DNA from: an uncultured Clostridia bacterium
GTDB lineage: Bacteria > Bacillota > Clostridia > Christensenellales > Borkfalkiaceae
Length of the DNA: 49,864 bases
Assembly: GCA_904373255.1 (NCBI GenBank)
Contig: CAJFFD010000003.1
Coordinates: 1-49,864 of the forward strand
Direction of reading: 5' to 3'
A program made the translations under genes and the position numbers. The notes below the pieces were generated by a model that worked only from the letters and a program-made list of their open reading frames with translations, searched no databases and had not been told where the DNA came from. Of the stretch, positions 25,024 through 33,877 are shown piece by piece (the first letter of the stretch is position 1; every line of letters begins with the position of its first letter).

Positions 25024-26028
25024 ATGTTGAGCAGAAAAGAGATCGCCCTGCGCGCAGGGGTGTCCAAAACGACAGTGACGCGCGTTCTCGCGGGGGATGA
25101 AACGGTTCTGCCCGAAAACCGCAAAAAAATAATGCAGATCGTGGAGGACAGCGGATATACGCGCAACGTGCTGGCGGCAAACCTGGCAAAAAACAAGCGC
25201 AGTACGGCTGTCGCCATGCTCGTACCCGACATGACAAATTATTATTACATGCAGATGTTCAACGAAATGGTGTCATGTGCGCGTAAGTACGGGTATACGA
25301 TCATGATATACAGTATCAGCACGGATACACTCGACGAAGTCGTCAATGAGGTCGTGGGCAACCGCGTTTGCGGCATTGTGAACCTCGGGCTTGATTCGAT
25401 TTCGGAAGACAGCCTGAAAAAAGTGCGCGCGGCGGGGATCAGGATGATTTATCCCGGCTGGCCGGAGGACGAATTCTATCAGTTCCATACCGATTACGGC
25501 AAGGGGATGGCGGAAGCTATGGCTGCGCTGAAAGAGGGAGGGGCGGAAAAAGTCTGCTTCCTTTTCGGCACGAAACAGCGCCTGTTGCAGGACGGAAGGC
25601 TGAAAGCGTTTTTAAAATACGGAAAGGAATTCGGGTTCTTTGTTTCGGAGGAGGATATTTTCTTCGGGGAATATACCGATCGGTCTGCGTTGGACGAAGG
25701 GTACCGTTCGGCAAAGGAGCTGTTCAAAGACGGAATTCGGTACGACGCGATGTTTTGCCTGAACGACATGATGGCATACGGCGCCATCTGCGGCATCCGC
25801 GATTGCGGCTTCAAAGTTCCGCAGGATGTGTCTGTCATCGGGTTCGACAATACGCTGCTTGACCGATACATGACGCCGACCCTTTCGACCATCGGTTCGT
25901 CGCTGCGCGACGAGGCGGAAGGGTATATCCAATACATTGCCGGTGTTTCCGACCGTTCGCGCATGGAAACGCAGGCTGTATTCTATCCGCGCGGCAGCAT
26001 CCGCAAAAAGAAAGGAAATAAACAGTAA
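25024..26028 (+). CDS. LacI-family transcriptional regulator
   Basis: 334 residues. The N-terminal helix-turn-helix and hinge (LSRKEIALRAGVSKTTVTRVLAG, then NVLAANLAKNKRST) precede a periplasmic-binding-protein-like effector domain with VIGFDNTLLDRYMTPTLSTI near the end. I choose ATG 25024 (GGGGAG upstream) rather than the TTG at 24958, because LacI proteins begin right at the helix-turn-helix and the TTG lies inside the second operator. It should bind the two TACCTAGGTA sites and release in response to a sugar. It probably controls the glycan uptake genes that follow, either by read-through of the weak terminator after it or at sites not visible here. Confidence 0.92.
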   Translation: MLSRKEIALRAGVSKTTVTRVLAGDETVLPENRKKIMQIVEDSGYTRNVLAANLAKNKRSTAVAMLVPDMTNYYYMQMFNEMVSCARKYGYTIMIYSISTDTLDEVVNEVVGNRVCGIVNLGLDSISEDSLKKVRAAGIRMIYPGWPEDEFYQFHTDYGKGMAEAMAALKEGGAEKVCFLFGTKQRLLQDGRLKAFLKYGKEFGFFVSEEDIFFGEYTDRSALDEGYRSAKELFKDGIRYDAMFCLNDMMAYGAICGIRDCGFKVPQDVSVIGFDNTLLDRYMTPTLSTIGSSLRDEAEGYIQYIAGVSDRSRMETQAVFYPRGSIRKKKGNKQ

Positions 26029-26067
26029 ACGGAAACGCAGCGGTTGTTTCAACACGGTACAATCGTT

Positions 26068-26116
26068 CAAAACCGGATCCGGTTTTGTTTTTTTGATTTT
26101 CAAAAAAACAAAATCC
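26068..26116 (+). terminator. Composite terminator after the LacI gene
   Basis: The palindrome CAAAACCGGATCCGGTTTTG (26068-26087) is followed by a run of T. The T-run itself pairs imperfectly with the A-rich segment at 26100-26116, offering an alternative fold that could act on both strands or allow partial read-through. Confidence 0.65.
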
Positions 26117-26153
26117 ATTTAACAGAGAACAATATATTGATTGCGGAGGTAAT

Positions 26154-27359
26154 ATGAAGAGAAAATTGTGTGCATTGGCGGCATTTTTTGCTGCATTGCT
26201 TCTTATGATCCCGTTTGCTGCCGTTTCGGCTGAAACCGGCGAAGGGATTCAGCTGTTTACAGACAGCGACAGAACGCAGGCTGCAGGTGATTCTGTTACC
26301 GTCCGCATCGGCGAGGCTCGCACAGACCTGTATTATCTCGTAAACGGTTCTGCGGATGTCGCCGTCAGCGCCGTTGCGGAAGATGCGGAGGTCGTGCAGG
26401 TGATCTCCCTTTCGGGAAGGATAGGTTTTGTTGCCACAGCCGGTCAGAACCGTCCGGGTACGACGGAGGTTACGATCTCTGCAGAAAACGATTTGTCCGT
26501 TACGATTTCGGTAACGACCGACTATGCTCTCCCCGGCACCGTGGAATTGCAGACAGACGGGGAAAAACCCGGCGCGATCAACCGCACGGAGATCGGAGAT
26601 TCTCTCACTGTGGAATACGGCGTTCCGTTCCCCGTCTATGTGACGGGGTTGGACAGCCGCGGCAATTCCGGTACCGTAGACCCTGAAACCGAATACGTTT
26701 GGAGTTTTGAGGAAAATACCTGCGGCGCTGCATTCGTTCCCGCCGAAGAAACGGCGGAGGAATCGGATGTCAGCGGTTCGATTACCGCAACGGGCGCGGG
26801 TACCGCTTCGGTTACCGTCACTATGTATCAGGGCGGCGCCCCCGTGGGCGAACCGAAGGAGTTCGCGCTTACGGCGGCATATCAGCAGATGGCTGCGGAC
26901 GTGGATATAAAGGCAAACGATATTTCGATCACCGGCATGCGGTATACCGTCGGCAGCGATAAGGTAACGCTCGTCTATCAGGAAAACGGTGAAAATCTGT
27001 CGGAAGAAGCCGCGCTCTCCGAGGTGCAGATCGATTATACGGTCTCCAACAAAGAATACCTTGACCCGTCGGATGCGGTCTGGTCGTCTACCGACGCTTC
27101 CGTCGTCAAAGTGGAAAACGGAAAGGTCGTATTCGGGGCAGATATTGCGGGGAGCAAGCAGGTCACGATAACCGTAACCAATAAAGACAAAACGGTGATG
27201 GATTCCTTCCTCGTGGTCGTCAGTGCGTCTTCGGCTTCCGCCGATGAGCCGGAGGGCGGGTGCTCTTCTTCGGCGGCTGTTTCGGCAGGAGGGGCGGCTG
27301 CGGCGGCTGCCGTGCTGTGCGCCGCGGCGTTGCTGCTGCGCAGGGCAAAGCGCGGATGA
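26154..27359 (+). CDS. Secreted Ig-like-domain protein with C-terminal anchor helix
   Basis: 401 residues. Signal peptide with likely cleavage after VSA (residue 26), Ig-like beta domains rich in Val/Thr (Big-type pattern VWSSTDASVVKVENGKV near 310), then GGCSSSAAVSAGG, an Ala/Leu helix and a short RRAKRG tail. The end resembles that of the secreted protein encoded at 30.8-33.8 kb, so both are probably held in the membrane by the tail. Start ATG is preceded by GCGGAGG. It heads the transport genes and may present or bind glycan at the surface; no catalytic motif is seen. Confidence 0.75.
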   Translation: MKRKLCALAAFFAALLLMIPFAAVSAETGEGIQLFTDSDRTQAAGDSVTVRIGEARTDLYYLVNGSADVAVSAVAEDAEVVQVISLSGRIGFVATAGQNRPGTTEVTISAENDLSVTISVTTDYALPGTVELQTDGEKPGAINRTEIGDSLTVEYGVPFPVYVTGLDSRGNSGTVDPETEYVWSFEENTCGAAFVPAEETAEESDVSGSITATGAGTASVTVTMYQGGAPVGEPKEFALTAAYQQMAADVDIKANDISITGMRYTVGSDKVTLVYQENGENLSEEAALSEVQIDYTVSNKEYLDPSDAVWSSTDASVVKVENGKVVFGADIAGSKQVTITVTNKDKTVMDSFLVVVSASSASADEPEGGCSSSAAVSAGGAAAAAAVLCAAALLLRRAKRG

Positions 27360-27440
27360 ACTTCCGGGCGGCTGCTGCGCGTTGTATTCTGTAAATATGT
27401 TAAAAACGCTTTCTGCGTTCAATTTTTGGAGGTAAAATCA

Positions 27441-28802
27441 ATGAAAAAATGGATAGCCACGCTTTGTGCCGCAGTGCTTCTTGCGACGAGCATATTCGGG
27501 TTGCAGGGCTGCGCGGTCAATATGGAACTGAAGGATCCCGACGATTACGTTCCCGGGGATGTCGACCCTGAAATCAACGCCACGCTCCGCGTCGCGATGC
27601 TCAACACGACCCAGGAGGAGGAATTGATGGACGACCTCGCTTCCGGGTTCAACGTCATCTATCCGAATGTGGACTTTGAATTTACGAAGCTGACCACTTA
27701 CGAATCCGGTATCGCGCAGACGATCGCCACCGGCACCAAGCTGGATGTTATCTGGGTTCCGGACGCGTACGTCACCAGCCTTGCCGATCAGGGGCTGCTG
27801 TACAACCTGCAGAATTATATGGAAAAGTCGGAAGCGGACGGGTTGTTCAACCCCGATGACTATCAGCCCGCGATGATGAAGCTTGGGCAGTATAAGCACG
27901 GTTCCGACCCCGATAACACGGCGCAGTACTTCCTGCCCCGCGATTACAGTAAAATCGTAACTTACATAAATACGAGCCTTGTAGAGCAGTATGCTCCCGA
28001 TTTCGACGTGCAGTATTATGTGGAGCATATGGACGAATGGACGTGGGACGTCATGCTGGATCTGTGCGAGCAGCTGCAAAACGGCATGGCGAACGAGCAG
28101 ACGAAGCCGCGTATCGTCGAGGCAATGTGGCGCTGGCTCATCCTTTTTTACGGGCTGGTGCAGGCAGAAGACGGCTCCTACCTCGATGCGGACGGGAACC
28201 CCGTGCTTGACGAAGGGTTCCAGAACGCGCTCAATCTCGTGCGCGATCTCATTGACGAAGGGTATACCACGTTCGATACGAACCTGACCGAACTGAACCG
28301 TTTCCACTCGGCGCAGGCGGTGATCGCGTTCCAGTCGCGCCCGTATATGGCTACGGCGGTCGTTTTGGGCGACGATCTTGAAATCCTTCCGTTCCCCGCG
28401 ATCGGCAGCGACCCGAAGGTCGGCACGGGTACCACGGGTTACGGGATCTGCACATCCTCCGAAAACCCTGACCTGGCATGGGAATTCATCCGCTACATGA
28501 TGAGCGAAAACGGGCAGACCGTTCTTTCCGAAACGGGCAAAGCCGTTCCGTCCATGATTTCTTTGCAGGAAGGCGAAAACCCCGGCTGGAAGCAGTTCTA
28601 TTCGCAGTACAACTATAACCACGATGCATTCGTATATGCGCCTGAACGCGACGTCGTGATGGACTATTACGATATGCTCTCGTCTGCCGAAGCAAAGACG
28701 CACGACGATGCGCTGCGCGCTCTCTTCGAGGCGTATTGGAGGCAGGACGGAACGACTTCTATGATCGATGCGCTCGACCGGTACAGGGAAGCCGTCCGCT
28801 GA
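27441..28802 (+). CDS. Sugar ABC transporter substrate-binding lipoprotein
   Basis: 453 residues. Lipobox LQGC with Cys24 after a short basic signal peptide; the mature protein is a family 1 extracellular solute-binding protein (LRVAMLNTTQEEELMDDLASG strand-helix start, later TTGYGICTSSENPDLAWEFI and a C-terminal helix). ATG 27441 follows GGAGG by 8 nt; the TTG at 27426 is part of that ribosome site. Two matching permeases follow directly. Such proteins capture mono- or oligosaccharides at the membrane face. The sugar is not readable, but the flanking glycosidase-like genes point to a plant or host glycan fragment. Confidence 0.92.
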   Translation: MKKWIATLCAAVLLATSIFGLQGCAVNMELKDPDDYVPGDVDPEINATLRVAMLNTTQEEELMDDLASGFNVIYPNVDFEFTKLTTYESGIAQTIATGTKLDVIWVPDAYVTSLADQGLLYNLQNYMEKSEADGLFNPDDYQPAMMKLGQYKHGSDPDNTAQYFLPRDYSKIVTYINTSLVEQYAPDFDVQYYVEHMDEWTWDVMLDLCEQLQNGMANEQTKPRIVEAMWRWLILFYGLVQAEDGSYLDADGNPVLDEGFQNALNLVRDLIDEGYTTFDTNLTELNRFHSAQAVIAFQSRPYMATAVVLGDDLEILPFPAIGSDPKVGTGTTGYGICTSSENPDLAWEFIRYMMSENGQTVLSETGKAVPSMISLQEGENPGWKQFYSQYNYNHDAFVYAPERDVVMDYYDMLSSAEAKTHDDALRALFEAYWRQDGTTSMIDALDRYREAVR

Positions 28803-28820
28803 TGCCGGTACGGAGGTTTT

Positions 28821-29801
28821 ATGGAGAATATACAAAGCAAGGAAAGCGGAGAGGCGAAGCGTTCGTTTCTCCGCAGACCCCCGAAAGGGAGCAAACGCGA
28901 TTCTTTTGTGCGTTTTTTCAAAAAGAACGGCGCAGGATTTATTTTTGCCCTTCCGGTAACGCTCGGCCTGTTGTTTTTTACCGCATATCCGCTGCTCGCT
29001 TCGCTGTATTACAGCTTTTTTGAATCGTATACCGTCATACGCCCGCCCGAAGGATTTTCCCTGACGTATAATCTCCTGCGGATGTTTTCGGATCAGGAAT
29101 GGATCAAGGCGATCACAAATACGGGGATTTATACGCTGATCAGCGTCCCGATGTTCATGATCTTCTCCTTTGCGCTGGCTCTTCTTCTGAATATCCGCAT
29201 CAAGGGGATCGGCATTTACCGTATGCTGATTTATATGCCCTGCGTTATGTCGGCGGTCGTTTCGGGCATCGCGTGGCGTTCGCTCATCGACGTCGATTAC
29301 GGCTGGTTCAACCGCGCGCTCCGCATGCTGAACATGCAGCCGTATCCCTTTTTGAGCGAAGCCTCCACCTCGATGCAGACGCTCATCTTTGTGGGGTTGT
29401 GGAGCCTGGGCGGCCCGATGGTGCTGTGGCTGTCGCAGCTCAAAAATATTTCCGCGGAATTGTACGAGGCGGCAGACCTTGACGGGGCAAGCCGGTTCCG
29501 TAAGCTGATCACCATTACCATTCCGATGTGTTCGCCCATGATTTTTTATAACCTGATCATGAACATCATCGCTACGCTGCAAACCTTTGCCGCGGTGACG
29601 ACGCTGACGGGCGGCACGGCGGGCGTGGAAAATTCGCTTCTGTTTTATGTTACCAAAATTTATTCTTCCTATGAAACATGTATCACGACAGGCAGCATGG
29701 GATACACCTGCGCCATGGCATGGTTCTTGTTTGTGGTAATCGCCATTTTGACGGGCATTATCTTCAAAACGTCGAAATGGGTGTTCTACGGAGGTGACTG
29801 A
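28821..29801 (+). CDS. Sugar ABC transporter permease (MalF/UgpA type)
   Basis: 326 residues with six predicted transmembrane helices after a basic cytosolic leader of ~40 residues. The EAA loop that contacts the ATPase reads EAADLDGASRFRKLITITIP. It begins 18 nt after the binding-protein gene and is followed immediately by its partner permease. Function: one half of the membrane channel for the sugar captured by the lipoprotein. No ATPase gene is present in the window, so a shared MsmK-like ATPase elsewhere is likely. Confidence 0.93.
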   Translation: MENIQSKESGEAKRSFLRRPPKGSKRDSFVRFFKKNGAGFIFALPVTLGLLFFTAYPLLASLYYSFFESYTVIRPPEGFSLTYNLLRMFSDQEWIKAITNTGIYTLISVPMFMIFSFALALLLNIRIKGIGIYRMLIYMPCVMSAVVSGIAWRSLIDVDYGWFNRALRMLNMQPYPFLSEASTSMQTLIFVGLWSLGGPMVLWLSQLKNISAELYEAADLDGASRFRKLITITIPMCSPMIFYNLIMNIIATLQTFAAVTTLTGGTAGVENSLLFYVTKIYSSYETCITTGSMGYTCAMAWFLFVVIAILTGIIFKTSKWVFYGGD

Positions 29802-29802
29802 A

Positions 29803-30669
29803 ATGGATTCGCAGGCAATACTTATGCGGCGGCGCGTGAGAGCGAAAAAAATCCTTTCGCACTCTGTGGCGCATCTGGTTCTTATCGTTCTGTCGCTGCT
29901 TTTCCTCATCCCCATTTTCTATATGGTTGTGACCAGCTTTATGGGTGAGGTCGAGTCGGGGCAGGGGAACTTTTTCCCCACGGAGTGGCATTTCGAAAAC
30001 TATGTCACCGCCCTTGACGAAAAGTTCCTGATCTTCTTCAAAAATTCGGTCATCGTTGTCGGGTGTAACGTCATTTTTATCCCTCTTGCGGCAACGTTTA
30101 CGGCTTTTGCGTTCGTGCGCTGCAAATTTGTGGGGCAGAACGTGCTGTTCGCCATCATCCTGTCAACGATGATGATCCCCAGCATCGTTTGCCAGATCCC
30201 CATGTTCGTCATTTATGTGCGGATCGGTTGGTACAACACGCTTACCCCGCTGATCGTTCCCGCCATTCTGGGCGGCGGCGCGGGCAATATCTTTCTGGCA
30301 AGGCAATATATGCGCACGATTTCCGGCTCGCTCGACGAGGCTGCCACAATCGACGGAGCCAACCGTTTCGACGTTTTTTTCCGCATCTATTTCCCCCTGT
30401 GCAAACCCATTATCATCTATATGATGATCACTACGTTTACGGGCGTATGGAATGATATTACGACTCCTTTGCTGTATCTGAACAACGAATCGCAGTATAC
30501 GCTTGCGCTCGGCATTTACAACCTGTTCAAAGGCGCGCCTGTTCCCGGCAAGTTCCCGAACGTGCGCATGGCGACGGGTATGTATATGCTTGTTCCCTGC
30601 GCGATCGTCTTCTTCATCTTCCAGCGTCAGCTGATCGACGGCGTTCAGATGGGGGCGGTCAAAGGCTGA
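29803..30669 (+). CDS. Sugar ABC transporter permease (MalG/UgpE type)
   Basis: 288 residues, six transmembrane helices, EAA loop DEAATIDGANRFDVFFRIYFP. ATG 29803 follows GGAGGT by 7 nt; a GTG at 29794 is inside that ribosome site and is rejected. It pairs with the preceding permease, from which it is separated by one base. C-terminal end RQLIDGVQMGAVKG is typical for the family. Confidence 0.93.
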   Translation: MDSQAILMRRRVRAKKILSHSVAHLVLIVLSLLFLIPIFYMVVTSFMGEVESGQGNFFPTEWHFENYVTALDEKFLIFFKNSVIVVGCNVIFIPLAATFTAFAFVRCKFVGQNVLFAIILSTMMIPSIVCQIPMFVIYVRIGWYNTLTPLIVPAILGGGAGNIFLARQYMRTISGSLDEAATIDGANRFDVFFRIYFPLCKPIIIYMMITTFTGVWNDITTPLLYLNNESQYTLALGIYNLFKGAPVPGKFPNVRMATGMYMLVPCAIVFFIFQRQLIDGVQMGAVKG

Positions 30670-30774
30670 AAAATTCTGCGGGCGGAGAAATCTGTCCCTG
30701 CAAACTCTTATCAAAATCGGATTATACGGGTTCTTTCCCCCGTTAATTGAAAATTATTTGGAGGTAAAAGGAAA

Positions 30775-33700
30775 ATGGTGGCTAAAAAGAAGAGTATCTT
30801 CATTTTGGCATGTATGTTTATGGCAAGCATTCTGCTCGCCGCGGCATTCGCTTGGGGCTTGCCGTTCGCCCGCGCTTCTGCGGCGGAGCGCACGACGTAC
30901 ACGCTTCCCAACACGTTTGACGTTTATTCGCCCGATTGGCCGAATGAGATCGACAATCTGGAAGAAAGCAATCAGCTGATCCTGCATTCTACGGTCAATG
31001 CAGACGGCAATGCTTTCAGCGTTCCTGCGGGGGCAAACGCCGGGTTCGTGCAGAACAACGTTCTGGGTACGGCAGGTTGGGGTCTGAACGACCTCACCAT
31101 CAAATTCTACCTGAACGCCACGCCGGGTTCTGGCGGGCAAATCCGCCTGTACTTTGTAAACAACGTCGGCTGGTACAACGGCAGTACGGCGGGCATGGCG
31201 CTGTGGCTGTGGGGCATCAATGCCGATGCAGGTACCGCCAATATGGCGATTCAGGTCAAAACGGAATCGGGCGAAGCAGTCAAATCGATCGAGGACGCTG
31301 CAAACGTTCCTATCAATTTCGACTACAACTACTTCACCGATACGGCGAAGGATGCAACCGACAAAGCGGGGCAGAGCGCCGCTCCTGCGGAAGGTTCGCT
31401 GAATACCTGGCGCTTCTATTTCGACGAAGACGGCATGCTGATGCTTGAAGTTACAGCTGCCGGCAAGGACGATGCGGAAGACCGCACGATGACGATCGAC
31501 CTTTCTCCCGAAGCGGAAGGCAGGGTCGAGGGCGTCGAAAGCCCGCAGGAACGCCTGTACGATTTCAGCGATATGCAGGCGGGCGAAACGACCAACATGG
31601 TCGTGTGGTTCGCAGACGGTCTGACGGGCGCTATGCGCATTGCCGAAGTTACTTCCGCATCCGAAGAAACCACGCAGGATTTCCTGCCGCGCGACTATGT
31701 GAACGCGAGCGACGACGTCATTTTCGGCGGATACAATAAACTCGGGTTTGCCAAATTCAGCGGCAACGCTGTCAACAATTACACGTTCGCGGCAGATATT
31801 TCATTTACCGGTATTACGGCAGATGTTTTGGTAGACGGTGTTTTGCTGAATTCTGGCGATATTTACACTATGAGTTATACGCTTGATAATGGTGCTCTCG
31901 TAAAATTTGATTTCAAAAAACCCGAGAGTGGCGCGGCGACGACGGCATTACTGTCTGGTAGTGTTACGATGGGGAAGACTACAGAAGTTTTGTGCGAAGA
32001 AGTATCTGTTCCGTTTACTTGGGAAGGCATTAGCGGAGGTGGTGGGCTGACCCATACCTATAACAATATCAAGTTCCAAAAAGTCATTGACACGTATGTT
32101 CTTTCCGTTAACGGAAATATTCCCGCAATTGATACGGCTACGCTTGTTTCCGTGATCGGAGAAGGTGATTACAATTGTAAGCTTTCGTTTGGTGTAACGG
32201 GTAGCGCGAATAACTATATTGTTATAAAGCCGCTTTTGCTCGAGCCAATCGAAGAAATCGATACCCCGGAAGGCTATAATTTTACAAAGGATGAATTTAA
32301 GGGGATTAAAAGCCTTGAAGGCGCCCCTATGTTCTATACGACAGCAGACGAAATGTTTGAAGTAGGGATTCCCGGAAGTGCTACAGCGAATAGCTTTACA
32401 GTATCCCTTTCTTTTGATAAGTTGGGCGAAAATACAAAGCCTTTCCGCATTATCATGACGAGTGTTGCTGATGCGACCAAAAAAATTATTGTAGAAGTAA
32501 CTAAAACGGCTGATAATAGAGCAACGGTAAGCTTCATACTTTCAGACAACAATGTAGAAACTGTCGTTGAAACTGCTGAAAACGTCAATTTTGCATGGGG
32601 TATTACCGCAGCGAACGAGGTTTCTTTCTTGCTCATGGATGCTGGTACGGCAAGACTGTATTTTAATCGCGGTACGGTTATTGATTTTAAGACAAATGAT
32701 ACTTTAAACACGTTTATCAATACAAGTTTTGCTCAGGGCGGTACGTTTACCGTACAGAGTTTGGGTGATGCGAAGTCTGCATATGTAGCGCGCGGCGTTT
32801 CCGAACTCGTCTATATGAGCGACCCCGCCGCCGGCTGGAAGCCGGGTGCGCGCAACGAGAATGCGGAATTTGTGTACGGACAGCTCCGAAATCGCCATCG
32901 GCAGCTTCACGGCAACCTTCAAAACGCACAACTGGACGGCCGGCAACATGACCTTCGGTTTGCAGAGCGGTTCGCTGAACACCGAATGGTTTACGCTCGC
33001 CGATCAGAGCGGTCTTATCTTCGTACTCAACAAGCATATCGTTGACGGCGAGGTGCAGGCGGGCAAGGCGCTCATCAACTTCACCTGGCATCAGCCCGAG
33101 TCGGCTTCTTCGCAGAAGGCGATGCTGACCAACGTCGTGGTCGATTGGGTAGACGACGTTTACAACACCATTTCCATCCGCAAAGAAGGGGATAACTGGG
33201 TCGTGTATTTCAACGATACGGTAATTTCTTCCGCAGAATTTGTGGAGGAATTTGACCAAGCAACTTTCAACGAAGATATGGAAACGGCGTTCTCGGAATT
33301 CACCAACGGCAGCAGCACGGGCAACGGCTATTTCGTGAACTACGCGGATGAAACGAATACGGGTTTTGTTTCGTATTTCAAAACGCTCACGACGGGTACC
33401 GTCAGCATCGACGGAAACAGCACCGTCAAAGTCGGCGAAACGGTACAGCTTACGGCTACGGTCAGCCCTTCGATGGCGGCGCAGACGGGTACCTGGAGCT
33501 CTTCCGATACTTCTGTCGCAACGGTCGATGAAAACGGCGTCGTTACGGGCGTCAAAGAAGGCACCGTTACGATCACCTTTACGACGGACGACGGCGCTTC
33601 CGCATCCTATGACATTACGGTTACGAACGGGTCGACCAATCCCGGCGGTGATAATAACCCCGGCGGTGATAATAACCCCGGCGACGATACAGGGAGCGGC

Positions 33701-33799
33701 TGCTCCGGTTCCGCTTTGGGTACGGGCATCGCAGTGGCGTGTGCAGCAGTTCTTGCGGCGTGCGCGCTGATCGTGGTTGCAAGAAAGCGCAACGACTGA
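30775..33799 (+). pseudogene. Secreted multidomain protein, interrupted by one frameshift
   Basis: Signal peptide (about 1-36, ending ARASA), a beta-rich carbohydrate-binding-like domain (NNVGWYNGSTAG, WRFYFDEDG), an AT-rich inserted stretch, then a shift of frame near 32870-32880. The first frame would stop at 33045. The second frame continues the protein without a start of its own: TDSSEIAIGSFTATF, another beta domain, a Big_2 Ig-like domain (WSSSDTSVATVDENGVVTG), a GGDNNP linker and the anchor GSGCSGSALGTG plus hydrophobic helix and RKRND. Intact, it would be about 1007 residues. ATG 30775 follows GGAGGTAAAAGG. The lesion may be real, phase-variable or a sequence error. It lies between the transporter and the glycosidase-like genes, so glycan binding is inferred. 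Confidence 0.7.
31800..32785 (+). other. AT-rich segment inside the secreted protein gene
   Basis: Over roughly 1 kb the coding sequence turns clearly AT-richer and uses different codons (many AAA, GTT, TTT, ACT), then returns abruptly to the GC-rich style of its flanks. The reading frame stays open throughout. This marks a domain acquired by recombination or transfer. Boundaries are estimated by eye to within ~20 bp. Confidence 0.75.
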
Positions 33800-33810
33800 T
33801 CGCAGGCAGT

Positions 33811-33847
33811 TTCCGCGCCCGATACAATTCGGGCGCGGAATTTTTTC
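33811..33847 (+). terminator. Intrinsic terminator
   Basis: A 12-bp stem (TTCCGCGCCCGA and complement, 33811-33822 and 33829-33840), 6-nt loop and TTTTTT, between the secreted protein and the first glycosidase-like lipoprotein. Confidence 0.9.
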
Positions 33848-33877
33848 AAAGCAGAACCATCATAAAAGGAGAAATTC

